Notes: generated from the sequence alone by a model not told the origin. A stretch of DNA of 64,000 bases from Streptomyces sp. Ag109_O5-1 (GCF_003814875.1 NZ_RKQF01000001.1:4526001-4590000); one strand, 5' to 3'; counted from the first letter of the stretch, positions 24,440-34,583 are shown. Translations and numbers: made by a program.

Positions 24440-25136
24440 GGGCGGTGCCTTCCGTCAGGAGCTGGTCGATCAGTCGGTAGCTGTTCTCGGCTGCTTGCTC
24501 GACGCGGTCCAGCACCGTCTCGGCGCGCTCGGGCACCGTTCCTCGGTGGATGGCTGCGGTGATCTGGTTGAGGGTGCCGCCGATGCGGTTCAGCGCGACG
24601 GTGTGTACTTCGACGGCCTCGATCAGTGGGCGGACCGGGTCGTCCTCCGGGCTGCCGACCAGTCCTGCCTTGCCGAGGGCGACGGCGAGGGCGGCGTCGC
24701 CGACGAATCCGGCGAACTTCTGGCCGCGCTGGTGAGCGGCGGCGCTGATCACGCTCACTGCGGTCCGGGTGAAGCGGATGGTCTTCTCCTGGTCGCGCTT
24801 TTCCACGGTGCGCTTGCGGTTCATCAGCGCGGGCAGGACGGGGGCGTCGAGGTCCCGCCAGGAGGGCTGCTCGGCGGGCGGCCGGACATCGGTCGGCGTC
24901 TGAGTGCTCGGGGCGACGGGGTCGGCTGCCGGCGGGCAGCTGGTCTCGGCTATGCCTTCCTCCGGCTCGGGCGCCCCCAGGCGCTCGGCCTTCTCCTCCG
25001 CCACCCCTGGGGGGGCAAGCGCGGACGAAGCCTCGTTAGAGGCTCGTTCGCTCCAGCTTGCTGCTGATCGGCGGGTCAGGCCGAAGAATCCCTTGCGGCG
25101 GCGGGTGAGGGAGTTGTCGGTGCTCGTTTCGGGCAT
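24429..25136 (-). CDS. MobC-like relaxosome protein
   Basis: 235 residues. The N-terminal 90 residues are low-complexity and Pro-rich. The C-terminal part has EKTIRFTRTAVSVISAAAHQ, like a ribbon-helix-helix strand and helix, and AVEVHTVALNRIGGTLNQIT, the 'L..iG.NLNQiar..n' core of MobC/MbeC proteins that help relaxases open oriT. ATG 25134-25136. It is immediately next to the inverted-repeat cluster at 25178-25309, where its binding site would be expected. Confidence 0.85.
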   Translation of the reverse strand: MPETSTDNSLTRRRKGFFGLTRRSAASWSERASNEASSALAPPGVAEEKAERLGAPEPEEGIAETSCPPAADPVAPSTQTPTDVRPPAEQPSWRDLDAPVLPALMNRKRTVEKRDQEKTIRFTRTAVSVISAAAHQRGQKFAGFVGDAALAVALGKAGLVGSPEDDPVRPLIEAVEVHTVALNRIGGTLNQITAAIHRGTVPERAETVLDRVEQAAENSYRLIDQLLTEGTAHGS

Positions 25137-25177
25137 GGTGGTGCTCCGGTGTTCGTGTGGGGTGGGGCTTCGTCACG

Positions 25178-25309
25178 TCCGTTGCATCCGTCCCGTAGCT
25201 GGTCAGGACAGGTACGGAGGCGGTCGCAGGTACGGAGTGATCCGTATCGGCGAGGAACTCCGTCCCCGCGCTGACCTGCGCGGGGACGGATGCGACGGAT
25301 TGATACGGA
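25178..25309. other. Candidate oriT: nested inverted repeats and TACGGA iterons
   Basis: In 180 gene-free bases: a perfect 13-bp hairpin, TCCGTCCCCGCGC (25259-25271) with GCGCGGGGACGGA (25278-25290), loop TGACCT. A long-range inverted repeat, 25178-25194 against 25283-25299, matches at 16 of 17 bases. TACGGA occurs three times in direct (25213, 25231, 25304) and once in inverse orientation (25241-25246). Its location directly upstream of mobC-relaxase is where oriT usually lies. A replication origin or operator is the alternative. Confidence 0.6.
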
Positions 25310-25316
25310 GCTGGTG

Positions 25317-26939
25317 TCAGCGAGTGGGCCTGGGGCCTGCATGCCCACCGGGCGGGCGGATGGGCAACGTCCTCGACGGAGGGGCGGGCGGCTTGCCCGG
25401 GGCTCGACGTGCGGGCACGGGCCCCGCTGCTGCGGGAGCCGGTGGGGCAGGGTCGGGGCAGTAGCGGGCCCAGGCGTCGAGGAACTGGTTGCGGGCGTAC
25501 GCCTTGGCCTGCCTGCCGCTCTCGAAACGGTGGTTGGCCGGGCTGATGCCGAAGTCACGCAGCAGGTTGGCCAGGTGGTAGGCGTTCAGGCCCTTCGTCC
25601 CGTACTCGGCCCACGGCGCCTCGGCGTCCTGGACCAGGGCGGCGAGCAGGTCCTGGCTGCGCAGAGCCTCCTTGTGACCCACCTGTTCGAACACGCGGCG
25701 GACGTCGCGTAGCAGCCGCGTCTTCAGCGTCGTCTGTTCGTCCTGGACCACCTCGTTGCGGGTCATAGCCAGGCAGGCGGCGCGGGCCCGCGAGGGCCAG
25801 TGTCCGCCGGCCAGGTCGGCGACGATGACCAGGGGCTCCCAGGTGTCCGCAGCCCGGTCCTCGACCGGCATCGGCGGCACCAGCCGCTCCGCTGCCCCGC
25901 GCAGCGGGGTCAGCCACGCGGTCAGTCGGTCGCGCAGCTCGTTCAGTTCCGGGACGGAGTACCGGGAGCGGAAGGCAGCGATCTTCTCGCCGGGCTTGCG
26001 CTTCTGCATGCGGAGGACGATGGCACGGTCAATGATCGTGTCCGGCAGGTCGCCGATCCCGGCTAGCGCGGCCATGGCGAAGGTCGGGAACGCGGTCGGC
26101 TTGTGTTCCGGGCCGGAGATTCGCCAGGCCGGGCGGTTGCGCTGGTGCCCGGCGTTCAGCAGGCCGCGCAGGTCCTCCTTGTCGCCAGCCTTGGGGCCGA
26201 AGATGGTGTCGGCCTCGTCCACCAACAGAGTCGGCGGGTTCTTGCCGATGACGCGGAAGACCACCGCAGGCGAGGTGTTCACCGTCATCATCGGCTGGTA
26301 CACGGTCTCGTGGAGTACGTCGAGGACGCGGGACTTACCGCATCCCTTGATCGGGCCCACCACCGCCAGGCGCGGCGCGTGCTGGAGGGCGGGCTGAGTG
26401 TGGGAGGCCGCCACCCACAGCGTGACCGCCGACAGGGCCTCCTCGCTCGGCAGCACCACGTAACGGCCGATCGCCGCACGCAGGTCATCCAGCAGCGAGG
26501 CTCCTTCGTCGGCCGTCTCGTGGCTCGTACCGGCGCGGTCCCCGGTCCCCGATCCGCCGTCAGGGACCACGGTCCCCGCAGATGAGTGGGGACCATGACC
26601 CTCACCAACGACTCGGAGAGCGGCGTGCTCGCCCGGGATTCGGGGACCGGGTTCGGGGACCAGGGGACCGAAAGTCTCCGTCCGGTCCCCGGCTTCCGCT
26701 CCCACGGGACCGGTCCCCAGGGCACTGACCTGCGCATGTTCCGCGCTGGGGGTGTTTCGGTCCCCGACCGGAACACCCGTCGAAGCATCGCCGCTGGCGG
26801 GGGCAGCAGGGGACCGTGACTCCGTTCGGTCCCCGCTTCGGTCCCCGTTGCGCCAGGAGATGCCCTGACCGGGGACCGCGGGGGTGGGCCAGACAACCTC
26901 GGATGCGTTCGAGGTGGTGGGGGACGTAGGGTCCTCCAT
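25317..26939 (-). CDS. DUF3631 P-loop ATPase (mobile-element replication/helicase-like)
   Basis: 540 residues. A disordered N-terminal 150 residues rich in Gly-Asp-Arg, then LAVVGPIKGCGKSRVLDVLH (Walker A-type), PPTLLVDEADTIFG (Walker B), DLRGLLNAGHQRNRPAWRIS and a C-terminal region FGISPANHRFESGRQAKAYA matching DUF3631. Such proteins occur next to integrases and relaxases in actinobacterial elements and may unwind or replicate the excised circle. AGAGGA lies upstream of ATG 26937-26939. The N-terminal coding stretch carries an unusual density of GGGGACC motifs (see 26537-26877). Confidence 0.85.
   Translation of the reverse strand: MEDPTSPTTSNASEVVWPTPAVPGQGISWRNGDRSGDRTESRSPAAPASGDASTGVPVGDRNTPSAEHAQVSALGTGPVGAEAGDRTETFGPLVPEPGPRIPGEHAALRVVGEGHGPHSSAGTVVPDGGSGTGDRAGTSHETADEGASLLDDLRAAIGRYVVLPSEEALSAVTLWVAASHTQPALQHAPRLAVVGPIKGCGKSRVLDVLHETVYQPMMTVNTSPAVVFRVIGKNPPTLLVDEADTIFGPKAGDKEDLRGLLNAGHQRNRPAWRISGPEHKPTAFPTFAMAALAGIGDLPDTIIDRAIVLRMQKRKPGEKIAAFRSRYSVPELNELRDRLTAWLTPLRGAAERLVPPMPVEDRAADTWEPLVIVADLAGGHWPSRARAACLAMTRNEVVQDEQTTLKTRLLRDVRRVFEQVGHKEALRSQDLLAALVQDAEAPWAEYGTKGLNAYHLANLLRDFGISPANHRFESGRQAKAYARNQFLDAWARYCPDPAPPAPAAAGPVPARRAPGKPPAPPSRTLPIRPPGGHAGPRPTR
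26537..26877. repeat. Cluster of 14 GGGGACC motifs in both orientations
   Basis: GGTCCCC starts at 26537, 26544, 26571, 26684, 26712, 26759, 26828 and 26840; GGGGACC starts at 26588, 26642, 26655, 26663, 26809 and 26871. They lie within the 5' part of the DUF3631 gene and fall in more than one reading frame (for example GP and VP in FGPLVPEPGP), so they are not simply a repeated peptide. Confidence 0.85.
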
Positions 26940-27087
26940 AGACGTTCCTCTCAGGTGAGGGACGGGACGGGCAAGGTCCCGCCCCTCACCGGTTCGTTCG
27001 TTCAGGGATGGGCGACGTTCAGGGGAATCTCCGGCCCTCGGCGTTGGCGCGCCGGGGGCCGTTGCTGTGTCTGGGCCTGTCGGTGGC

Positions 27088-27282
27088 TCACGAGGCCAGG
27101 CCCCATTCCTCCTGGCCGTCGATCAGGGTGCGCTCGTAGCGCAGCAGCTCGGCCTCGGGGTACAGCACCCGCTTGCCGACCTTGATGCCGCGTGGCCCCT
27201 TTTGGATGTGGCGCCAGTAGCGGACGGTGCTCTCGGCCGTGCGGTAGCGCTCGGCGACCTCGGCGGTGGTCAGGTATCGCAT
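27088..27282 (-). CDS. Excisionase-like HTH protein
   Basis: 64 residues: MRYLTTAEVAERYRTAESTV, then RYWRHIQKGPRGIKVGKRVL and YPEAELLRYERT, the winged-helix layout of small MerR-like excisionases (HTH_17). With an integrase on the same element it most likely directs excision by binding the att arms. ATG 27280-27282, with only a weak ribosome-binding site. Transcribed away from the XRE gene; the two share a 120-bp gap. Confidence 0.9.
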   Translation of the reverse strand: MRYLTTAEVAERYRTAESTVRYWRHIQKGPRGIKVGKRVLYPEAELLRYERTLIDGQEEWGLAS

Positions 27283-27402
27283 GCATTCCCATTCGGCTAG
27301 GCGGCGATTCGATCTGCATAAGGTGTACCCCAGGATCGACGGTTACCCAAATCGGGAAGCTCATGTTTCAATTGGGATAGCGATGGTGACGATGGAGGTT
27401 CG
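27283..27402. promoter_or_regulatory. Divergent promoter region between xis-like and XRE genes
   Basis: 120 bases that are markedly more AT-rich than the surroundings. They contain related short motifs ATTCCCATT (27284-27292), TTACCCAAATCGGGAA and AATTGGGAT, which look like operator half-sites for the XRE regulator or the excisionase. No -10/-35 pair could be fixed with confidence. Confidence 0.4.
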
Positions 27403-27903
27403 ATGGCAGGCGACAAGCCCGAGGGTGGCGAAGTGCCGCTGCTCTACAGCGAGGGGAACGTGGCCGCACGCGTCGCCCTAGAGCGTGAGGTCAGAGGGTG
27501 GAGCACGACCGAGCTGGCGGAGCGGGTGACCAGAGCCGGCATCAAGATGAACCAGACGGCGGTCTGGCGCATCGAGAACGGCACCCCCCGTCGGCGCATC
27601 AACCTCGACGAGGCCCTCGCCTTCTCCCGCGTCTTCGAGCTCCCCCTCGAAGAGCTGATGTCACCGCCCCCGGAAGGGCTCGACATCGACAGCCGGCGCC
27701 TCGTCCAAGAGGCCGTCGAGGCGTTCTACGAGGCCCGCGACGCGCGCGACCGCCTCCACCACGCCGTGGTCGCCATCGCCGACCACATCAAGGCCCACCC
27801 CGACAGCTCGCGGGCCATCCACGAGCAGTGCCTCCGCCTCATGGGCGACGAGCGGGACGCTCGCACGCTCAGCAACGACATCGCGGACGGCGGCCACTAC
27901 TGA
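27403..27903 (+). CDS. XRE-family regulator of the mobile element
   Basis: 166 residues. ARVALEREVRGWSTTELAER and AGIKMNQTAVWRIENGTPRR form a Cro/C1-type helix-turn-helix at about residues 22-65, followed by LDEALAFSRVFELPLEELMS. The C-terminal half is helical and may dimerise. ATG 27403 has GGAGG 6 bases upstream. It precedes the integrase by 24 bases and probably represses integration/excision genes, as in related elements; that is inference from position. Confidence 0.9.
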   Translation: MAGDKPEGGEVPLLYSEGNVAARVALEREVRGWSTTELAERVTRAGIKMNQTAVWRIENGTPRRRINLDEALAFSRVFELPLEELMSPPPEGLDIDSRRLVQEAVEAFYEARDARDRLHHAVVAIADHIKAHPDSSRAIHEQCLRLMGDERDARTLSNDIADGGHY

Positions 27904-27927
27904 CAACCGACACGAAGGAGAGGCCAC

Positions 27928-29046
27928 TTGGCCAACATCCAGAAGCGCCCCAACGGCAAATGGCGGGCCCGCTACCGCGACCTCGACGGCAAGGAGCACG
28001 CCCGCCACTTCGACCGCAAGATCGATGCCCAACGGTGGATCGACGAGGTCACGGCCAGCCTGGTCACCGGTCAGTACGTCGACCCGCGATCGGCGAAGAA
28101 GCCCTTCAAGGAGTACGCGGAGGAATGGCGTGCCATCCAGCCCCATCGACCTTCTACGGCCAAGGCGGTGGCCCAGCACCTGCGCTGCTACGTCTACCCG
28201 GCCTGGGAGAAGCGGGCACTCGGCGCCATCAAGCCTGGCGACGTACAGAGCTGGGTCACCAGCCTGACCACCACGCACGGGCTGGCCGCCAGCACCTCAC
28301 GGACGGTCTTCAACACGGTCAACGCCGTCTTCCGGGCGGCCGTCCGTGACCGGATGATCCCTCACAACCCGTGCGCCGAGGCGAAACTGCCCTCGGTACC
28401 ACGGAAGAAGATCCTGCCGCTGGCCGTCGAGCAGGTGCGGATCCTGTCCGAGGAGATACCCGCCCGATACAAGGGCCTCGTGCTGCTCGGCGCCGCCACC
28501 GGGCTCCGCCCCGGCGAGTTGTTCGGCCTCCAGCTCCGGCACGTGGACCTGCTGCACGCGACCGTCTCGGTCGAGCAGCAGATCCAGCAGACCACCAAGC
28601 ACGGCGTGTACGTCTGCCCGCCCAAGACCGCTCGCTCGCACCGCACGGTTCCACTCCCCCGCATAGCGGTGGATGCAATGAAGGCCCACCTGCGGGACTT
28701 CCCCGCCGATGGGCCCGAAGGCTGGATCTTCACGGCACCGCAAGGCGGGCCCGTGGTCTACACGCACTTCATGGACGGGTCCTGGCGGCCCGCCTGCGCG
28801 AAGGCTGGCATAGCGAAGGGCACCGGACCCCACGCCCTCCGGCATCACTACGCCAGCCTCCTGATCAAGCACGGCGAGTCCGTGAAGACGGTCTCCGAGC
28901 GCCTCGGCCACACCAACGCGGCCATGACGCTGAACATCTACACCCACCTGTGGCCCGACTCCGAGGAGCGGACCCGGGCCGCCGTCGACAAGGCGTACGC
29001 GGACCAGTCCGCCGATGCCCAGCCACAGGTCGACGAAGCGGCGTAA
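27928..29046 (+). CDS. int: Tyrosine site-specific integrase
   Basis: 372 residues. The N-terminal arm-binding part starts ANIQKRPNGKWRARYRDLDG; the core-binding SAM-like part covers about 60-160. The catalytic residues are present: R194 in TGLRPGE, H302-x2-R305 in HALRHHYASLLI, and Y338 in LNIYTHLWP. It catalyses recombination between attP and the chromosomal attB. TTG start with GAAGGAG 7 bases upstream; no ATG or GTG fits. The stop is 112 bases from the right att core, the usual arrangement for elements integrated at a gene end. Confidence 0.96.
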   Translation: MANIQKRPNGKWRARYRDLDGKEHARHFDRKIDAQRWIDEVTASLVTGQYVDPRSAKKPFKEYAEEWRAIQPHRPSTAKAVAQHLRCYVYPAWEKRALGAIKPGDVQSWVTSLTTTHGLAASTSRTVFNTVNAVFRAAVRDRMIPHNPCAEAKLPSVPRKKILPLAVEQVRILSEEIPARYKGLVLLGAATGLRPGELFGLQLRHVDLLHATVSVEQQIQQTTKHGVYVCPPKTARSHRTVPLPRIAVDAMKAHLRDFPADGPEGWIFTAPQGGPVVYTHFMDGSWRPACAKAGIAKGTGPHALRHHYASLLIKHGESVKTVSERLGHTNAAMTLNIYTHLWPDSEERTRAAVDKAYADQSADAQPQVDEAA

Positions 29047-29118
29047 CCGCTCCCCCGCGTGCCGGACTCATCCAGCACGCTGCGGACTCTGCGCGGACAG
29101 CAAAGGCCGCCCAACCCG

Positions 29119-29134
29119 CTCCGCCGCAGGTCAG
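29119..29134. repeat. Right copy of the 16-bp terminal inverted repeat
   Basis: CTCCGCCGCAGGTCAG, exact reverse complement of 11877-11892, lying 24 bases inside the right att core, between the integrase stop and ychF. Confidence 0.85.
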
Positions 29135-29154
29135 ACGGCCTTCCGCAAGATCGA

Positions 29155-30243
<1,089 letters not shown>

Positions 30244-30452
30244 GTTGCGACTTCCCGTAGTGAGTGGGTGAGTGAGCCGGGGGGCTGCCAGTGCCGGCGG
30301 GCCGGCCGATCCACCAGTTTACGGGGTTCGGGGCCCCGGGCCGGCGGCCGCGTCGAACACCTGGACAAGCTCTGCGACAAGCTCTGCTCTTCGGCTTGCT
30401 TTCGGCGTGTCTGGGCCCCGATTGGGCACATTAACCGACCTAAGTTGGTCCA

Positions 30453-30986
30453 ATGGAGCAGCACAGGACCCGTCCCCGACAGCAAGGACCGCGCCGCGGC
30501 GCCCCCCGCGCGCCCCTGCCGCCGCAGGCCGGACGGCGGCCGGGGACGGCCGAGCGGCGGCCCGCCCCCGGAAGGTCCCGTCCGGCACCGGCGGCACGGC
30601 CCCGACAGCTCCCGAACCCCCGGCTCACCGGACTCGGCGGCGGCCTGTTCTGCGCGGCCGCGATGTTCCTGCTCGGCTTCCTGGACGACCTGCTCCTCGG
30701 GGCGTCCCTGACGGTGTACGGCGTGCTGTTCCTGCCGGTGGCGGCGCTGACCGCGCTGTGGGTGCGCGGAGGCGATCTGCTGACCGCCCCCGTGGTCGTG
30801 CCGATCGCCTTCGCCGCCGGCCTGCTGACCGTCGCCGACGGCGGCGGAGGCTTCCTGGGTGGCCTGATGGGCCTGGTGACGGGCCTGTCCACCCAGGCCG
30901 GCTGGCTCTACGGCGGGACGCTGGTCGCCGGGGCGATCGTCCTCGTCCGCCGGGCCCGGATCATCCGGCGCCGGCGCAGGGTCTGA
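30453..30986 (+). CDS. DUF6542-type membrane protein
   Basis: 177 residues. A basic, Pro-rich N-terminal 55 residues (cytoplasmic), then about four hydrophobic helices (GLFCAAAMFLLGFLDDLL, YGVLFLPVAALTALWV, TAPVVVPIAFAAGLLTV, WLYGGTLVAGAIVLV) and a short Arg-rich tail. This matches a small actinobacterial family (DUF6542) of unknown role. ATG 30453; divergent from ychF, which is a conserved neighbourhood as far as I recall. Confidence 0.8.
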   Translation: MEQHRTRPRQQGPRRGAPRAPLPPQAGRRPGTAERRPAPGRSRPAPAARPRQLPNPRLTGLGGGLFCAAAMFLLGFLDDLLLGASLTVYGVLFLPVAALTALWVRGGDLLTAPVVVPIAFAAGLLTVADGGGGFLGGLMGLVTGLSTQAGWLYGGTLVAGAIVLVRRARIIRRRRRV

Positions 30987-31037
30987 TCACCACCGGCGCA
31001 GAGACTGATCCGCTGTCGGCGCAGGGGCCGGTCCCGG

Positions 31038-31787
<750 letters not shown>

Positions 31788-31799
31788 GGCTCCACGTTA

Positions 31800-31858
31800 C
31801 GTCGTACGACTGACAGTCACGACGTCGGTCGGTCCCGCAGTCACACAGTCGTACGACG
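31800..31858. promoter_or_regulatory. Paired palindromes GTCGTACGAC upstream of ppgK
   Basis: CGTCGTACGACTG (31800-31812) and CAGTCGTACGACG (31846-31858) form a perfect 13-bp inverted repeat. Each contains the self-complementary 10-mer GTCGTACGAC (31801-31810 and 31848-31857). They lie just before ppgK and just after the ispH stop, so either a two-site operator or an ispH terminator is possible. Confidence 0.55.
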
Positions 31859-31863
31859 GGCGG

Positions 31864-32877
31864 TCACGCCCCGGCGCCGGTCCCGCCGCGCTCGGCGACC
31901 AGGGTGGCCGCCTCTTCGCGCAGGTCACGGCGGAGTTCCTTGGGCAGCGAGAAGGTGATGGACTCCTCGGCCGCCTTGACGATCTCGACATCGCCGTAGC
32001 CGCGTTCGGCGAGCCACTCCAGGACCTGCTCGACCAGTACCTCGGGGACGGAGGCGCCGGAGGTGACGCCGACGGTGGTGACGCCCTCCAGCCAGGCCTC
32101 GTCGATCTCGTCGGCGAAGTCGACCAGGTAGGCGGCGCGGGAGCCGGCCAGCTTGGCGACCTCGACGAGCCGCTTGGAGTTGGAGGAGTTGCGGGAGCCG
32201 ACCACGATGACCAGCTCGGCCTCGGCGCCCATCTGCTTCACGGCGAGCTGACGGTTCTGCGTGGCGTAGCAGATGTCGTCGCTGGGCGGCGAGATGAGCT
32301 GCGGGAACTTCTCCTTCAGGGCGTCGACCGTCTCCATCGTCTCGTCCACGGAGAGGGTGGTCTGGGAGAGCCAGACGACCTTGGACTCGTCGCGGACCTC
32401 GACCTTGGCGACGTCGCCCGGGCCGTCGACCAGCTGGATGTGGTCGGGGGCCTCGCCGGAGGTGCCGATGACCTCCTCGTGGCCCTCGTGCCCGATCAGG
32501 AGGATGTCGTAGTCCTCGCCTGCGAAGCGCACGGCTTCCTTGTGAACCTTGGTGACCAGTGGGCAGGTGGCGTCGATGGTGGCGAGGCGGCCGCGCTCGG
32601 CCTCCTCGTGGACGACGGGGGCGACACCGTGCGCGGAGAACATCACGATGTTCCCCGGCGGGACCTCCTCGGTCCGCTCGACGAAGATCGCGCCCTTCTT
32701 CTCCAGGGTCTGCACGACGTACTTGTTGTGGACGATCTCGTGCCGGACGTAGATCGGGGCCCCGTACTGTTCGAGGGCCTTCTCGACGGCGATCACGGCG
32801 CGGTCCACACCCGCGCAGTAGCCACGGGGGGCGGCGAGCAGGACACGGCGGCCAGGCGAAGCAGTCATGGCACCCAT
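31864..32877 (-). CDS. ispH: 4-hydroxy-3-methylbut-2-enyl diphosphate reductase
   Basis: 337 residues. Last step of the MEP isoprenoid pathway, making IPP and DMAPP. The three Fe-S cluster cysteines are seen in PRGYCAGVDRAV (C21), DATCPLVTKVH and DDICYATQNRQ. SNSKRLVEVA and the substrate-binding HGV in SAHGVAP are present. ATG 32875-32877 used; an in-frame ATG three codons later (MTASPG) is equally possible. Divergent from xseA. Confidence 0.97.
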   Translation of the reverse strand: MGAMTASPGRRVLLAAPRGYCAGVDRAVIAVEKALEQYGAPIYVRHEIVHNKYVVQTLEKKGAIFVERTEEVPPGNIVMFSAHGVAPVVHEEAERGRLATIDATCPLVTKVHKEAVRFAGEDYDILLIGHEGHEEVIGTSGEAPDHIQLVDGPGDVAKVEVRDESKVVWLSQTTLSVDETMETVDALKEKFPQLISPPSDDICYATQNRQLAVKQMGAEAELVIVVGSRNSSNSKRLVEVAKLAGSRAAYLVDFADEIDEAWLEGVTTVGVTSGASVPEVLVEQVLEWLAERGYGDVEIVKAAEESITFSLPKELRRDLREEAATLVAERGGTGAGA

Positions 32878-32995
32878 CGTAAGGCCGCGTTCGGGGCGCC
32901 GAGATCGCGTCCGGGTGACGGTCCGGGGGAGACCGGATCGGTTCGCGGTACGGCGGGACGGCAGTCCTGTCAGTCCGCGCCGTTACGCTCGCCGC

Positions 32996-34204
32996 ATGGC
33001 TTTGAACACGTCAGCCGAAGCACCGCTGCCCGTCGGTGAGATCTCCCGGCTCATCGGCGGATGGATCGACCGGCTCGGTGCGGTGTGGGTCGAGGGGCAG
33101 ATCACCCAGCTGTCGCGGCGGCCCGGCGCCGGGGTCGTGTTCCTGACGTTGCGGGATCCGTCGCACGACATCTCGATCGGCGTCACCTGTTACCGCCAGG
33201 TGTTCGACTCCGTCGCCGATGTCGTAGGGGAGGGCGCCCGGGTCGTCGTCCACGCGAAGCCGGAGTGGTACGCGCCGCGTGGGCAGCTGTCGTTGCGGGC
33301 CGCCGAGATAAGGCCCGTCGGGGTCGGGGAGCTGCTGGCGCGGCTGGAGATGCTCAAGAAGGCGCTGGCCGCGGAGGGGCTGTTCGCCGCCGGGCGGAAG
33401 AAACCGCTGCCGTTCCTGCCGCAGTTGATCGGGCTGGTGTGCGGGCGGGCCTCGGCCGCGGAGCGGGATGTGCTGGAGAACGCCCGGCACCGGTGGCCGG
33501 CGGTGCGGTTCGAGGTGCGGAACGTGCCGGTGCAGGGCGTGCACGCGGTGCCGCAGGTCGTGCAGGCCGTGAAGGAGCTCGACGCGATCGAGGAGGTGGA
33601 TGTGATCATCGTCGCGCGCGGGGGCGGCAGCGTGGAGGATCTGCTGCCGTTCTCCGACGAGCAGCTGGTGCGGGCGGTCGCGGAGTGCCGTACGCCCGTC
33701 GTGTCCGCCATCGGCCACGAGCCCGACACCCCGCTGCTCGACTATGTCGCCGACCTGCGTGCCTCCACCCCCACCGACGCGGCGAAGAAGGTCGTACCGG
33801 ACGTGGGTGAGGAGCTGGAGCGGGTGCGGATGCTGCGGGACCGGGCCCGGCGGTGTGTCGACGGGCTCGTGGCGCGGGAGGAGCGGGGGCTGGCGCAGGC
33901 GCTCGCACGGCCGGCCATGGAGGATCCGCAGCGGATGGTCGACGAGCGGGCCGATCACGTCGCCTCGCTGGTCGACCGTTCGCGGCGCACCCTCGGGCAT
34001 CTGCTCGACCGCGCCGTCTCCGAGCTGACGCACACGCACGCGCGCGTGGTGGCCCTCTCCCCCGCCGCCACCCTGAAGCGCGGGTACGCCGTGCTGCAGA
34101 AGGACGACGGTCATGTGGTGCGGGACCCGGCGGACGTCGAGCCGGGCGAGGCCTTGCGGGCGCGGGTCGCCGAGGGCGAGTTCACGGTGCGGGCCGATGG
34201 CTAG
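32996..34204 (+). CDS. xseA: Exodeoxyribonuclease VII large subunit
   Basis: 402 residues. An N-terminal OB fold (PVGEISRLIGGWIDRLGAVW, VEGQITQLSRRPGAGVVFLT), then the catalytic domain with IIVARGGGSVEDLLPFSDEQ and VVSAIGHEPDTPLLDYVADL, and coiled coils before the SPAATLKRGYAVL tail. Degrades single-stranded DNA with XseB. ATG 32996-32998 gives the family's normal N-terminus. TACGCT 7 bases before the ATG may be a -10 for a leaderless message. xseB follows after 48 bases. Confidence 0.97.
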   Translation: MALNTSAEAPLPVGEISRLIGGWIDRLGAVWVEGQITQLSRRPGAGVVFLTLRDPSHDISIGVTCYRQVFDSVADVVGEGARVVVHAKPEWYAPRGQLSLRAAEIRPVGVGELLARLEMLKKALAAEGLFAAGRKKPLPFLPQLIGLVCGRASAAERDVLENARHRWPAVRFEVRNVPVQGVHAVPQVVQAVKELDAIEEVDVIIVARGGGSVEDLLPFSDEQLVRAVAECRTPVVSAIGHEPDTPLLDYVADLRASTPTDAAKKVVPDVGEELERVRMLRDRARRCVDGLVAREERGLAQALARPAMEDPQRMVDERADHVASLVDRSRRTLGHLLDRAVSELTHTHARVVALSPAATLKRGYAVLQKDDGHVVRDPADVEPGEALRARVAEGEFTVRADG

Positions 34205-34252
34205 AGCGATGTCCCGGGCGTTGTCGTACGGGCGGATCAGAAAGGCAAGTGC

Positions 34253-34477
34253 ATGAGCGGCAAGACCGAGGAAGCCCTCTCCTACGAGCAGGCGCGGGAC
34301 GAGTTGATCGAGGTCGTACGGCGGCTGGAGGCCGGCGGGACGAGCCTTGAGGAGTCCCTCGCGCTCTGGGAGCGGGGCGAGGAGCTGGCCAAGGTGTGCC
34401 GACGGTGGCTGGAGGGGGCGCGGGCCCGGCTGGACGCGGCGCTGGCCGGGGACGAGGACGGAGAAGAGGGGGAGTGA
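34253..34477 (+). CDS. xseB: Exodeoxyribonuclease VII small subunit
   Basis: 74 residues: LSYEQARDELIEVVRRLEAG, then GTSLEESLALWERGEELAKV, the two-helix hairpin of XseB, and an acidic tail. It binds the XseA coiled coil. ATG 34253; same operon as xseA and followed by a terminator. Confidence 0.96.
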   Translation: MSGKTEEALSYEQARDELIEVVRRLEAGGTSLEESLALWERGEELAKVCRRWLEGARARLDAALAGDEDGEEGE

Positions 34478-34528
34478 GGGGCGGGGGAAGAGGGAGCGCG
34501 GGGCACGCAAGGGCGGCTCGGATGTGAG

Positions 34529-34547
34529 GCGGATCACTGCGGTCCGC
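34529..34547 (+). terminator. Intrinsic terminator of xseA-xseB
   Basis: GCGGATC (34529-34535) pairs with GGTCCGC (34541-34547), 7 bp with one G-U, loop ACTGC, followed by ATTTTG. Confidence 0.65.
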
Positions 34548-34553
34548 ATTTTG

Positions 34554-34583
34554 TTGAAGCTTGAATCTTCCTTCGTCTAAGGT
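34554..34583 (+). promoter_or_regulatory. Predicted promoter of the RutE-like gene
   Basis: TTGAAG (34554-34559) and TAAGGT (34578-34583), spacer 18, in an AT-rich stretch unusual for the region. A direct repeat TTGAAGC/TTGAATC overlaps the -35 and could bind a regulator. Confidence 0.45.

Noticed and set aside
24960..25060. Pro/Ser-rich segment in the MobC-like protein considered as a mini-element insertion
   Set aside because: It has a run of G and C but does not match the palindromic element at 48577 or 49168 beyond that.
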